A stretch of 64,000 nt of DNA, from the NCBI GenBank assembly GCA_963797475.1, contig CAWCPR010000019.1:195172-259171 (forward strand), given 5' to 3'. Shown one piece after another: positions 54,391 through 63,985 of the stretch. Source of the DNA: CAWCPR01 sp963797475. GTDB lineage: Bacteria; Chloroflexota; Anaerolineae; Anaerolineales; UBA4823. The position numbers were made by a program, and so were the translations under genes. Each line of letters opens with the position of its first letter. The first letter of the stretch is position 1. The notes under the pieces were generated by a model. The model did not search any database. It saw only the letters and a list, made by a program, of their open reading frames with translations, and was not told the DNA's origin.

Positions 54391-54420
54391 AACGAGGCCT
54401 GTCAATAAGCCTCGTTTTAA
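54391..54420 (+). terminator. Rho-independent terminator after the peptidase operon
   Basis: AAAACGAGGC (54391-54400) and GCCTCGTTTT (54411-54420) form a perfect 10-bp stem around a 10-nt loop; the T-rich 3' arm continues into AATTTT. It closes the TPR-peptidase operon. Confidence 0.85.
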
Positions 54421-54467
54421 TTTTCCCATCACTTTCACCAACAAGCAAACATGGTATCATCACGCAT

Positions 54468-55952
54468 ATGGGAAACCGAGGACAATTCTCCGCCTTACGT
54501 TTTATCTCATTGGCCTTCATACTGATCGCCGTAGTGTTGACAACGGTGCAGTTGGCGCGCTTTAGCAGGATTCGCGCCTTTTTTCCGGCTGGCCTGAAAA
54601 TTGCCGGCGTTCCGGTTGGCGGCCTGGACCGCCAGCAAGCGGCCCAACGCTTGTTGGAAGTTTATTCGCTGCCTGTTCAGCTCCATTACAACAATTCAAC
54701 GATCGATCTGAACCCTGCCGTCGTTGATTTTCAATTAGATATTGACAGTATGTTGGCTGCTGCTGACCTGGAACGCACCCAAAATCTTTTCTGGCAAGAT
54801 TATTGGGACTTCTTATGAAGTCGTAATACGGCTCCGGCAGAGATCCCCCTGCGGGCTTCCTTCTCAGAGCCCCGGTTGAGAGCACTTTTAACGGACATCG
54901 CGACCCGTTATGACCAACCGCCTGTATCAGCCATGCCGGTCGCCGGAAGTGTCAACTTTCAACCCGGTAAACCCGGCACTGCATTGGATATTGATGGTTC
55001 GGTATTGGTAATAGAAACCGCAATGCGCTCTCTGACGAACCGCCAGGTCGATCTGACAATCCAGCATGAACGACCTTCCCGCCCGGCATTCAATAACCTT
55101 GGGATTCTGCTGCGACAAACGATCCAGGTATCCGGATTTGACGGCCTGGCAGGCGTCTACCTTTTAGATTTGCAGTCAGGCCAGGAGCTGCACTTTTCCT
55201 ACCAAAATGGAACGGACCTGCCGGTTGAACCAGATATCGCTTTCACAGCTTCGAGCATCATCAAAGTACCCATCATGGTTTCTATTTTCCACCGGATGGG
55301 TGATGCCTCCGATCCTGAAACCTTGAAGCTTCTTTCGGATATGATCGACCTTTCAGGAAATGAAGCCGCCGATTGGTTGATGGATCGGGTGATTGATCCA
55401 AAACGAGGTCCATTGCTTGTCAGCGAAGATATGCAGGCAATCGGCTTAAAAAACACTTTTCTGGCAGGCTACTTCACTTTCGGCTCTCCGCTGCTCGCTG
55501 CTTTCAAGACGCCAGCCAACGAGCGACCGGATGTCAATACCGACCCAGATCCCTACAGCCAGACAACACCTTCAGACATCGGAATGCTGCTCGAAGATCT
55601 GTATATGTGCGCTCAAACCGGCGGAGGCACGCTCCCAGCGGTATTTCCGGGCGATATCAATCAGACTAAATGCCAGACGATGGTCACCTATCTGGTAAAC
55701 AATAAGCTGCCGGTTCTGCTGACAGCCGGGATTCCCGAAGGCACACAGATCGCTCACAAACATGGATGGGTTTCCACTAACGGGATCATCAACACCATTG
55801 GCGACGCAGGGATCATCTACACTCCCGGCGGCAACTATATCCTGGTGGTTTTTCTTCATCACCCAGACCAATTGGTATGGGATCCAGCCTCCACATTAGT
55901 GTCTGAGCTTTCCAGGGCAGTTTACAACTATTACAACCTTCCGGTTGAATAA
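54468..55952 (+). CDS. Membrane-anchored SxxK serine hydrolase (class A beta-lactamase-like), interrupted by in-frame TGA at codon 117
   Basis: The full frame is 494 codons. A TM anchor (about 10-27) precedes a peptidoglycan-binding-like domain (KIAGVPVGGLDRQQAAQRLLEVY, as in VanW/YoaR N-terminal modules) and a penicillin-binding/beta-lactamase fold: Ser263-x-x-Lys266 in SIIK, SGN for the second motif, and HKHGW near the third. TGA at 54816-54818 stops the reading after FWQDYWDFL, but the same frame continues at once with SRNTAPAEIPLRASFSEPRL. Relatives have Trp at this position (YLWNQP-like), so TGG-to-TGA is likely. As written, the gene would give only a 116-aa fragment, or a reinitiated product from 54876. 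Confidence 0.85.
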
Positions 55953-55962
55953 TTTCGTCTGT

Positions 55963-56877
55963 TTATCCTAAATTTTCTTCGATTGTGACAGACGGCCGTC
56001 CTGAAAGCGTAATCAACGCCAGGCCGCCGAAAATAAGAAGAATGCCCAGGAACGATTGAGGCGTGATGGGTTCACCTAATACCAGAATCCCTAATGTACC
56101 GGCGGTCAAGGGCTCGGCCAATGTCAGTGTAACTGCGGTTGCCACAGGCACTTTCACCAGTCCACGAGCAAACAGCATATAAGCGAAAGCAGCCGTAATC
56201 AATCCCAGGTGTAAAGCAACCAGTAACCCTCTTGGTTGAACGATCCAGTGGATATCTGAGAAGAAAAATAAAGGGGATAACATCAGCGCGCCCAAGCAAA
56301 ATACGACAGCCATTACCGCATCAGGCGGTTTATCCTCTAACAAGCTCTTGCTTGAAAGCGTAAAAGCGGCATAAGCCCCACCAGCAGCAATCGCAAGTGT
56401 AATCCCTAGGAGATCGATCTTAATCTCCTTACCCGATAGGATCAGCAGGCTGCAGCCCAATATCGCGAGAAAAGTCGCCATGACCCATCTGCGGCTTAAG
56501 CGTTCTCCGCGCCCGAGGTAGCCGAGCAAGCCGCCCAGGATTGGAGAACTCCCTATCCCTACAATCGTCCCAACTGCCACGCCGGTTCGCGCGACGCCTG
56601 CGAAAAAGCATACTTGATAAGCGGCTTGAAATAAAGCTGCACTAATCGTAATCAATAAGGGCCAACGGCTGCCCGTCTTTAAAACCCCCCTGATCGCTGC
56701 AAACGCGAGCAATGCCAAACCTCCAAACGCCAGGCGCACCGCCCCAATTACCGCCGGGGTTGCCCCGCTCGGCGCCAGGGCCTGGGTCGTGCCCGTTGTT
56801 CCCCATAGCGTAGCGGCAAATAAAACGAACAACTGACCCTGCAATCTTTGATTCCGTGACGGCGAAAATGGTCGCAT
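55963..56877 (-). CDS. EamA/DMT-superfamily transporter
   Basis: The protein has ten TM helices in two EamA repeats (LFVLFAATLWGTTGTTQAL... and LGITLAIAAGGAYAAFTLSSKSL...). The start at 56877 (MRPFSPSRNQRL) is preferred; upstream in-frame ATGs at 56931 and 56970 would put a 15-bp palindrome inside the coding sequence. Product 304 aa. The family exports amino acids or other small metabolites; the substrate here is not evident. Confidence 0.88.
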   Translation of the reverse strand: MRPFSPSRNQRLQGQLFVLFAATLWGTTGTTQALAPSGATPAVIGAVRLAFGGLALLAFAAIRGVLKTGSRWPLLITISAALFQAAYQVCFFAGVARTGVAVGTIVGIGSSPILGGLLGYLGRGERLSRRWVMATFLAILGCSLLILSGKEIKIDLLGITLAIAAGGAYAAFTLSSKSLLEDKPPDAVMAVVFCLGALMLSPLFFFSDIHWIVQPRGLLVALHLGLITAAFAYMLFARGLVKVPVATAVTLTLAEPLTAGTLGILVLGEPITPQSFLGILLIFGGLALITLSGRPSVTIEENLG

Positions 56878-56903
56878 TGGGTTATCCGCTATGGTTTTGC
56901 CAA

Positions 56904-56941
56904 TTTTGCTCAGATGAAGTGGACGTTTCATCTGAGCAAAA
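56904..56941. repeat. 15-bp perfect palindrome upstream of the EamA gene
   Basis: TTTTGCTCAGATGAA (56904-56918) is repeated inverted at 56927-56941 around an 8-base spacer. It lies between the divergent EamA and alr genes and lacks a following T-run on either strand, so it looks more like an operator or leader structure than a terminator. Confidence 0.75.
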
Positions 56942-56994
56942 CTTCTCAGTAAGACTGGAGAACATCCCACATTTTTGAGAAATTACGTTAAATC

Positions 56995-57024
56995 CTTACA
57001 TAAAACGTTATTAATCGTTATACT
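56995..57024 (+). promoter_or_regulatory. Promoter of alr, probably giving a leaderless mRNA
   Basis: CTTACA (56995-57000) and TATACT (57019-57024) are 18 bp apart. The alr ATG begins 7 bp after the -10 box, where transcription would start. No ribosome-binding site is seen before the ATG. Confidence 0.55.
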
Positions 57025-57030
57025 CGCCCT

Positions 57031-58146
57031 ATGGACACCGGGAGGTCTTTTTCTAATTGGGTAGAAATTGATTTGGCGGCCATTGAGGAAAATATCCGCT
57101 TAATTCGCCAACGAACTAACCGGCACGTTATGGCTGTCGTCAAAGCCAATGGTTACGGGCATGGCGCCATTCAGGTAGCCAGGGCAGCTCAGCGCGGCGG
57201 AGCAAGCTGGTACGGAGTCGCCAGATTAGAAGAAGCGCTTGAATTACGCCGCGCCGGTCTGGATGACCCTGTTTTGTTATTAGGTTATACACCTCCCCAG
57301 CGGTATGAGGAGGCAATTGTAAACCAGATCTCCATAACTGCATGGGATTTCGATCAAGTTTATGAATTGTCTCAGGCGGCGGCACACGTTAACCAGACTG
57401 CCAGAGTCCACTTAAAGGTGGATACCGGAATGAGCCGGCTCGGGATCCAACCCCAAGATGCGTTAACACTGGCTCGAAAAATAACGACGACCAGCGCTGT
57501 GTTGTTTGAGGGATTGTTCACCCATTATGCCCGGGCGGATGAGGCCGATCAGAAACCAACGGAAGCTCAGGCGAAACGTTTTCAAGAAGTCATTTGCAGC
57601 CTGGAAGCTGAAGGTATCCGCCCAAACTGGCTGCACGCCTCAAATTCAGCCGCCAGCCTGAAACAACCGGGTGATCACGAAAACCTGGTGCGCGCCGGCA
57701 TCGCGGTTTACGGCTTACAACCTTCGCCGGAATGCCCACTTCACCAGGGGTTTCGCCCTGCCCTAACTTGGAGGACAATCTTGAGCCAGGTAAAAACTTT
57801 ACCCCCAGGACGAGGCTTAAGTTATGGGCATATTTATATTACCAGGTCCGCAGAAAAAATCGGCACGATACCCATCGGTTATGCGGACGGATTTCGGCGA
57901 ACAACAGGAAATCAAGTGCTCGTTGGGGGAGTCAAAGTGCCAGTCGTTGGACGGGTTTGCATGGATCAGGCTTTAGTTCAACTGGACGCCGTCCCGGAAG
58001 CTAAGGCCGGAGATGAAGTTGTCATCATCGGCGAGCAAGGGCAAAATCGAATTTCAGCCGAGGAAGTTGCTGCTCGCTGGGGAACGATCAATTACGAGGT
58101 GGTTTGCGGGATTGGAGCCAGAGTCCCGAGAATTTATACCCCATGA
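57031..58146 (+). CDS. alr: Alanine racemase
   Basis: The PLP enzyme makes D-alanine for peptidoglycan. The 371-aa product has the PLP Lys38 in VVKANGYGHG, the substrate-side motifs HLKVDTGMSRLG and RAGIAVYGLQP, and the C-terminal beta domain with GYADGFRR and GRVCMDQALVQL. Length typical. It is monocistronic between the EamA transporter (divergent) and livF (convergent). Confidence 0.96.
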   Translation: MDTGRSFSNWVEIDLAAIEENIRLIRQRTNRHVMAVVKANGYGHGAIQVARAAQRGGASWYGVARLEEALELRRAGLDDPVLLLGYTPPQRYEEAIVNQISITAWDFDQVYELSQAAAHVNQTARVHLKVDTGMSRLGIQPQDALTLARKITTTSAVLFEGLFTHYARADEADQKPTEAQAKRFQEVICSLEAEGIRPNWLHASNSAASLKQPGDHENLVRAGIAVYGLQPSPECPLHQGFRPALTWRTILSQVKTLPPGRGLSYGHIYITRSAEKIGTIPIGYADGFRRTTGNQVLVGGVKVPVVGRVCMDQALVQLDAVPEAKAGDEVVIIGEQGQNRISAEEVAARWGTINYEVVCGIGARVPRIYTP

Positions 58147-58200
58147 TCAAAGGATAAGGGCAGCCTGAAACTCAAAAAAGCTTTGTCAGCGGTATTCTAA

Positions 58201-58914
58201 TCAACCGCCCAGGTAAGCCTTCTTCACCTCGGGATTTTGGGCGATCTCCTTTGATGGTCCGGAAAGAACGATCTTCCCGGTCTCGAGTACGTAAGCTCGG
58301 GCGGCATAGCGTAAGGCCATATTAGCATTTTGTTCAACGAGGAGTATGGTCGTCCCCTCTTGTTCGTTGAGGGAATGGATGACACCGAAGATCGCCTCCA
58401 CAAGCACAGGGGCCAGCCCCATTGAGGGTTCGTCCATCAGCAAGATGTGTGGGCGCAGCATCAGGCCCCGGGCAGTCGCAAGCATCTGCTGTTCGCCTCC
58501 AGAAAGCGTGCCGCCATATTGGCTGACACGCTCTTTCAAGCGGGGAAATAAGGCAAAGACTTCCTCCATGCGGTTCTTTACATCCGACTGGTTGGAAATT
58601 GTGTAAGCGCCCATCTCCAAATTCTCGCGCACGGTCAGGCGTGGAAACACCCCGCGGCCTTCTGGGACATGTCCGACCCCTAATCCTACAATTTCGTGTG
58701 GCGGGAGATGGGTGATATCTTTACCTTTCAAATGGACTTTCCCCTGGCGGGCCTGTACCAAACCGGAGATTGTGCGCAGCGTGGTGCTCTTACCGGCGCC
58801 GTTGCCCCCGATTAATGTAACGATCTCGCCCTCATCCACTATGAGAGAGATGCCCTTCAGCGCGTGAATGTGTCCGTAGTAGGAATGAACATCCTCTAAC
58901 TCAAGCAAGCTCAT
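58201..58914 (-). CDS. livF: Branched-chain amino-acid ABC transporter ATPase LivF
   Basis: The 237-aa ATPase has Walker A GGNGAGKSTT, signature LSGGEQQMLATARGLM, Walker B ILLMDEPSMGLAP and the H-loop region TTILLVEQN. It ends with NPEVKKAYLGG, typical of LivF. It is the last gene of the livJ-livH-livM-livG-livF operon, 8 bp after livG. Confidence 0.96.
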   Translation of the reverse strand: MSLLELEDVHSYYGHIHALKGISLIVDEGEIVTLIGGNGAGKSTTLRTISGLVQARQGKVHLKGKDITHLPPHEIVGLGVGHVPEGRGVFPRLTVRENLEMGAYTISNQSDVKNRMEEVFALFPRLKERVSQYGGTLSGGEQQMLATARGLMLRPHILLMDEPSMGLAPVLVEAIFGVIHSLNEQEGTTILLVEQNANMALRYAARAYVLETGKIVLSGPSKEIAQNPEVKKAYLGG

Positions 58915-58922
58915 AATGGCCT

Positions 58923-59717
58923 CTAGATCTCTAATTGGTTGGCCGACTCTCGACCGAGGTAAGCTTCAACGACGCGTGGATTTGCGCGGATCTCTTCAGG
59001 AGTCCCTTCCGCGATCTTTTGACCATAATCCATAACGGAGATCCGCTCCGAGATGCCCATCACGACGCGCATATCGTGCTCGATCAGCAAGATTGTGATC
59101 CCCAATTCATCTCGTAATCGCCTGAAGAGGGTAATCGCTTCATTCGTCTCCTGGGGGTTCATCCCCGCCGTGGGTTCATCCAACAATAGCAATTTTGGCT
59201 TTGAAGCCAAGGCGCGGGCGATCTCGATACGGCGCTGTACGCCATAGGGCAGGTTGCGGGCCAGTTCATTCCCCACGTCGCCCAGCCTAACAAACTCTAT
59301 CAGCTCAAGGGCTTGTTCGTGGGCATACTCTTCTTCTATTTTGAATGAGGAACTGCGAAACAGCGCGCCAACGGCGTTCTGGCGAAGGCGGGTGAACATC
59401 CCTACCAGGATATTTTCGATCACAGTCATATTTCCAAACAAGCGGATGTTTTGAAAAGTGCGCGATATTTCCATTGCAGCGATTTGATCTGGTCTTTTCC
59501 CCTCGATATTCTTTCCCTCGAGGAGAATGTGGCCTTCTTCTGGACGGTAAATTCCGGTCAAAGTGTTGAAAAAAGTCGTCTTGCCGGCGCCGTTCGGCCC
59601 AATGATGCTGCACATTTGCCCTTGTGAGAGATTGAAATCCATTTTGCTGACGGCAGTCAAGCCGCCGAAGCGCTTGGTAACGCCTTTCGTCTCAAGCAAA
59701 AAATCAGGCGTTGGCAT
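58923..59717 (-). CDS. livG: Branched-chain amino-acid ABC transporter ATPase LivG
   Basis: The 264-aa ATPase has Walker A GPNGAGKTTFFNTLTG, Walker B LLLLDEPTAGMNPQE and the LivG-type end GTPEEIRANPRVVEAYLG. The signature is LPYGVQRRIEIARAL instead of LSGGQ, as usual for LivG. Its start overlaps the end of livM by 14 bp. Confidence 0.96.
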   Translation of the reverse strand: MPTPDFLLETKGVTKRFGGLTAVSKMDFNLSQGQMCSIIGPNGAGKTTFFNTLTGIYRPEEGHILLEGKNIEGKRPDQIAAMEISRTFQNIRLFGNMTVIENILVGMFTRLRQNAVGALFRSSSFKIEEEYAHEQALELIEFVRLGDVGNELARNLPYGVQRRIEIARALASKPKLLLLDEPTAGMNPQETNEAITLFRRLRDELGITILLIEHDMRVVMGISERISVMDYGQKIAEGTPEEIRANPRVVEAYLGRESANQLEI

Positions 59718-61140
59718 CGCCAGCCTCCGGTGCTAGTTTTTCACTATCATCGAGCACACTGTCCAAAGCACCGTTTTCAACCGCATTGTGTGAACCGGCT
59801 CTCAGCTCACGTTTTCGGCGCTCAGCCGGGATCAACCCCGCCGGTCGATAAATCATCATCAAGATCAAGATCAGACCAAACAACATGCGCTGGTATTTGG
59901 CCGGATCCAATTGGGTTGAAAGGTCCTTCCAGGCGAAGTTGATAATGGGCACCACAGCATTACTCTGGCGCAATGAGCTCAAGTACAGTGAAAGTCCTTG
60001 CAAAACCTGCAAATTAAGGATCACCACAGAGGCAGCGCCGACAATCACTCCCGGGATGCTGCCCAAACCACCCAGGATCACCATAGAAAGCACGCCAATG
60101 GACTGCATAAAAGAAAAGGATTCAGGGCTGACAAACGTACGGCTGGCCGCGAAAAGCACGCCCATAGCGCCTGCAAAGGAGGCGCCTGCCGCGAAAGCAG
60201 CCAGCTTCATTTTCACCAAAGGCACGCCCATAGCAATCGCGGCAACCTCATCTTCACGGATAGCCGTCCAGGCGCGCCCGATATTGGAATCATTCAACCT
60301 CCTGACCACCAGGATCACCACCAGGATCACAAACAATGCCGCCAGATAGAAGTACAGGTTATAAAACTCCCCCAGGGATACGTTATGCCCAACTACCGGG
60401 TTAAGCAATGCCCGAAGGAAATTCAAAAGCGGCTCGGGCAAGGGAGGTCGTTGAACCGGCGAGATTCCCTGCGGACCATTGGTCAGGTTGATGGGTTTGT
60501 CCAGGTTGTTTGCCAATACGCGGATGACTTCGCCAAAGCCCAGTGTGACGATCGCCAGGTAATCGCCGCGCAATCGCAACACCGGGAGTCCCAAGAGAAT
60601 GCCGGTTGTCGCCGCCAGCGCTACCCCTAAAAAGACGAACAAATAAAAAGCGCTGGCAGGCAGGAAGAAAATCCCGCTGGTCGAGGTCGTCCCTGGAATC
60701 GAGTGCAGTAAGAACATCTGCTGTGAGCCGAAAATTGCCCAAAGGTAAGCCCCAACTGCATAAAAAGCAACATAACCCAGGTCCAACAACCCGGCAAATC
60801 CCACGACGATGTTCAATCCCAATGCCAGTGCGGCAAAAACGCTGATTTGAAATACGGTTTCCAGGTAAAAAATATTACGCACACCCAGGATGGGTATTAA
60901 GACCAGGGCGATCAACACTCCGAAGAAAAGTTTTACCCTGTTATCGATCTTCAGGAAATAAACAAAAAGGCCCGAAGATATGAAAATCAAGAAGGCGGTC
61001 AAAGAAGTTGGGCTGATATAAACCAGGAAAGATCCCAGGGCCAGGTACAAAGATATAAAAACGTATGGGATATAGCCCTGGTTGAGCCGCCTCCCAAGAT
61101 TTTGCCTGAGTCCCGAGACAAATTCTCGCAGATTCATCAT
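59704..61140 (-). CDS. livM: Branched-chain amino-acid ABC transporter permease LivM
   Basis: The 478-aa product has about ten TM helices and the LivM landmarks VGFAGLLDLGYVAFYAVGAY, LRLRGDYLAIVTLGFGEVIR, GRAWTAIREDEVAAIAMGV and FGLILILMMIYRPAGLIP. It is longer than most LivM (about 320-430) because of an N-terminal extension and a charged C-terminal tail. It forms the membrane channel with LivH. Confidence 0.95.
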   Translation of the reverse strand: MMNLREFVSGLRQNLGRRLNQGYIPYVFISLYLALGSFLVYISPTSLTAFLIFISSGLFVYFLKIDNRVKLFFGVLIALVLIPILGVRNIFYLETVFQISVFAALALGLNIVVGFAGLLDLGYVAFYAVGAYLWAIFGSQQMFLLHSIPGTTSTSGIFFLPASAFYLFVFLGVALAATTGILLGLPVLRLRGDYLAIVTLGFGEVIRVLANNLDKPINLTNGPQGISPVQRPPLPEPLLNFLRALLNPVVGHNVSLGEFYNLYFYLAALFVILVVILVVRRLNDSNIGRAWTAIREDEVAAIAMGVPLVKMKLAAFAAGASFAGAMGVLFAASRTFVSPESFSFMQSIGVLSMVILGGLGSIPGVIVGAASVVILNLQVLQGLSLYLSSLRQSNAVVPIINFAWKDLSTQLDPAKYQRMLFGLILILMMIYRPAGLIPAERRKRELRAGSHNAVENGALDSVLDDSEKLAPEAGDANA

Positions 61141-61150
61141 GGACCGCTCC

Positions 61151-62329
61151 CTATGCCTTTTGGCCCACCTGCTCCCCCAATAAGCCGGATGGACGAAAGA
61201 TCAAAACCAAAATTAAGATTGCGAATGCCAGGATATCTTTATATTCGGCGCCAAAAGCGCCCAACGTGTAAACGTTGAGATAAGAGCCAGCGAATGTTTC
61301 CAGCATCCCCAGGACGATCCCACCTAACAAAGCTCCGGTGATATTTCCAATCCCCCCCAGGACTGCAGCAGTAAACGCTTTTAGCCCGGGGAAGAACCCC
61401 ACGAACGGATCGATACGCGTAAATTTGAGGGCGTAGAGCACCCCCGCTGCGCCTCCCAAGGCGCCGCCTATCAAGAAAGTCAACGAGATGATGCGGTTAA
61501 CGTTGATGCCCATCAAGCTGGCAGTGGCCTGATCCTGAGCCACCGAACGAATGGCTTTGCCCAACTTGGTCGCGTTAACCAGGAAGTTCAACCCCACCAG
61601 CATAATGATCGCTGCAAAGATTACCCAGATCGATTTGATTTGTATATTTACATCAATAGAAGTTCCCGCAATGGGGACATTTGCCAGGGAAACCCGCTGG
61701 TCAAAATTACCAAACGTCGGGATCACCCGGTAGAATTGCCCGGTGGTTACGCTTTCGACCAGGCGAATCGCATCTTGCAGGAAAAAAGATACGCCAATCG
61801 CTGAAATGAGCGGAACCAGGCGCGGCGCGTGGCGCAGGGGGCGATAAGCTGAGATCTCGATCAGGATGGCGATCAAACCAGAGGCAGCCATGCCCGCCAG
61901 GATTACCACGACCAACCAGGCATAACTGCCCAGGTTCGATAATCCGCTGAGTTTACCGGCATTTTGCATGGCAATTAAGATTTCCACGCCGACAAAAGCC
62001 CCAATAGCAAAAACTTCACTATGGGCAAAATTGATAAATTCCAAAACCCCGTACACCATCGTATAGCCTAAAGCGATGGCTGCATAGACAAAGCCGATCG
62101 TCACCCCGTCGATCAGCACCTGAGGAAGGTTAACCAGAGTGTAGCTAAATAAATCCATGCCACTCCGATCCAGGGTGACCTGGTTAACAGGGGAATTGCG
62201 CAAAAGTATCGCAAGCGCCAGCATAAATACCGAGAGAACCAAACCGCTGGCCAAAACAAATACAATAATCTGCCCGATCGGACGGAAAATTTCTCTCAGG
62301 AATTGCAACTCAAAGATACGTCTCATCAA
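61151..62329 (-). CDS. livH: Branched-chain amino-acid ABC transporter permease LivH
   Basis: The 392-aa product has eight or nine TM helices and the LivH landmarks GFVYAAIALGYTMVYGVLEFINFAHSEVFAIGAF, RSVAQDQATASLMGINVNRII and GIGNITGALLGGIVLGMLE. An N-terminal extension of roughly 60-70 residues precedes the conserved core. It lies 58 bp after the binding-protein gene, with a hairpin between. Confidence 0.95.
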   Translation of the reverse strand: MMRRIFELQFLREIFRPIGQIIVFVLASGLVLSVFMLALAILLRNSPVNQVTLDRSGMDLFSYTLVNLPQVLIDGVTIGFVYAAIALGYTMVYGVLEFINFAHSEVFAIGAFVGVEILIAMQNAGKLSGLSNLGSYAWLVVVILAGMAASGLIAILIEISAYRPLRHAPRLVPLISAIGVSFFLQDAIRLVESVTTGQFYRVIPTFGNFDQRVSLANVPIAGTSIDVNIQIKSIWVIFAAIIMLVGLNFLVNATKLGKAIRSVAQDQATASLMGINVNRIISLTFLIGGALGGAAGVLYALKFTRIDPFVGFFPGLKAFTAAVLGGIGNITGALLGGIVLGMLETFAGSYLNVYTLGAFGAEYKDILAFAILILVLIFRPSGLLGEQVGQKA

Positions 62330-62344
62330 GACTCCCTAGAGAGT

Positions 62345-62373
62345 CCCGGCCCCCTCGGGTTGAGAGGGCCGGG
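62345..62373 (-). terminator. Intercistronic hairpin between livJ and livH
   Basis: CCCGGCCCCCTC (62345-62356) pairs with GAGAGGGCCGGG (62362-62373) with a single mismatch and a 5-nt loop. There is no T-run after it. Such structures often protect or partly terminate the abundant binding-protein transcript ahead of the permease genes. Confidence 0.65.
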
Positions 62374-62387
62374 TATAAGTTATGCAA

Positions 62388-63584
62388 TTATTGGGGTGGG
62401 GCAATATCCAGAGTCTGGTCGATCGTATTGTTATTCCATTCATTAGGATCTGCTGACGTGACCTGGATCACAAAATACTTGGCTGTGGTGAGATCACCTT
62501 TGGCGTTGAAGTTAATTGTGCCGGTGATGCCTGGAAAATCTTTTAATGCACGCACAGCATCCGTAACCGCGGCGCGAGTGGGCAGTTTATTCCCGTTAGC
62601 CTTGGCGGCATCTTCAATCGCCTTGAGGCAGATTGCCATGGAATCGTACCCCTGAGCAGAGAATGGCTTGGGATCCGAGCCGTATTTGGCTTTGAAATCT
62701 TGCTGGTATTTGGCAGTGCCTGGATACAGCTTGGCTGGTCCGGCAACCGTTGTATAGAAAATGCCACCGCCATCCAGCAGGCCAGGCCCGCCGATATTAA
62801 TGGCTTCCGGAGAGTCATAGCCATCGTCGCTCAGCAGCATGCCCATAAAGCCTTTCTCACGAGCCTGCTTGAATAAAACCGAAGCCTGGTCGTAAATACC
62901 GCCGAAATAGAGAACGTCGGGATTGGCGGCTATCACGGGGGATAAGATCGCGTCGAAGTTCGCTTTTTCTTCCGTCCCTTCAAACCCCACGACCTGCATG
63001 CCCTGTTTCCCGGCCTCCTGGTTGAAGAACTCAGCGATGCCCTGGCCATAAGCCGTCTTATCGTGAATGATATAAGCAGTCTTCATGCCCTTGGAATTGG
63101 CGAATTGAGCGCCGACGACGCCCTGGACGTCATCGCGTCCAACAATGCGGCTGACTTCTTTATATCCCCGGTCGGTGACCTTAGGGTTCGTGTTAGCCGG
63201 CGATACGTTGGCCAGGCCGGCGGTATGATATTCCTCGGAAGAAGGGATTTGCACACCCGAGTTATAGTGTCCAACCACGCAAAGGACTTGCGGGTCGGCT
63301 ACGATTCGCTTCGCATTTGCCACGCCGTTGTCGGGATTCGCCTGGTCGTCGTAAGGCGCCAGCTCGAGTTTGAAACCCATCGATTCCAGCGGGCCTTTCA
63401 ATTGTTCCAGGGCAAGCTCTGCCCCGTTTTTAATGTCAACACCAATAGCAGACTGGCCTCCTGATAGCGGGCTTTGGGTAGCGATCTTGATCGTGCCGCC
63501 CGACGTGGAGCCCGCGCCGCCGCAGGCAGCCAGCAATATGGCGATGACGACAAACAAAGTCACTGGCACAAAAAGGCGTTTCAT
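62388..63584 (-). CDS. livJ: Branched-chain amino-acid ABC transporter binding lipoprotein
   Basis: The 398-aa product has a strong AAGGAGG site and a lipoprotein signal (Cys21 in LLAACGG). It has the type I periplasmic binding fold: IKIATQSPLSGGQSAIGVDIKNGAELALEQ, VVGHYNSGVQIPSSEEYHTAG, SPANTNPKVT and AQGYDSMAICLKAIEDA, as in LivJ/LivK and AmiC-like proteins. It is first in the operon. The precise ligand (Leu/Ile/Val or others) cannot be judged from sequence. Confidence 0.93.
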   Translation of the reverse strand: MKRLFVPVTLFVVIAILLAACGGAGSTSGGTIKIATQSPLSGGQSAIGVDIKNGAELALEQLKGPLESMGFKLELAPYDDQANPDNGVANAKRIVADPQVLCVVGHYNSGVQIPSSEEYHTAGLANVSPANTNPKVTDRGYKEVSRIVGRDDVQGVVGAQFANSKGMKTAYIIHDKTAYGQGIAEFFNQEAGKQGMQVVGFEGTEEKANFDAILSPVIAANPDVLYFGGIYDQASVLFKQAREKGFMGMLLSDDGYDSPEAINIGGPGLLDGGGIFYTTVAGPAKLYPGTAKYQQDFKAKYGSDPKPFSAQGYDSMAICLKAIEDAAKANGNKLPTRAAVTDAVRALKDFPGITGTINFNAKGDLTTAKYFVIQVTSADPNEWNNNTIDQTLDIAPPQ

Positions 63585-63985
63585 CTAATGGATCCTCCTT
63601 GTTCATACGAAAAAGTTTTTCAGTATATTTGGATCAGTGAATCGACCGACTTCATTAATAGGACTGATAGGTTGCACCTCCTCCTCCAATGGATTAAATA
63701 CAAAACCTCCTCTCCGGTTGATCATCGATGTTGGTGTCTTTCTAACCGGCTTACTACCCTGTTCTGGTAATGTTTTCTCTCGATTAGTGTCGACTGTTCA
63801 ATTTACAAATCTTGATATTAGGTTTTTTGGAAAGAGACGCCAGGTACTGCTAAATTAGTTTAGCATAGAATGCCCAATTTGCAAGATGTTTATGAGAATT
63901 TTATACAGCCAAGGTTGTTTGAAAAGACCTTCCCTGAATTGCTCCCGTCCGAAAATTGCATGATAAAATCAAGGCAAAGAAAATC
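63585..63985. other. Gene-free region between livJ and the tRNA
   Basis: This 401-bp region lies between divergent transcripts. It contains the AAGGAGG of livJ (about 63590-63600) and a purine-rich stretch near 63678-63690. A TAAAAT at 63964-63969 could be the -10 box of the tRNA promoter. Short ORFs here have no coding character. Confidence 0.4.

Noticed and set aside
54816..54860. Second selenocysteine site in the serine hydrolase
   Set aside because: The position corresponds to Trp, not Cys, and no compact hairpin with a G-starting small loop follows at the right distance.
63637..63858. 73-aa ORF before the tRNA
   Set aside because: No ribosome site or recognisable domain; lies in the promoter region of livJ on the other strand.
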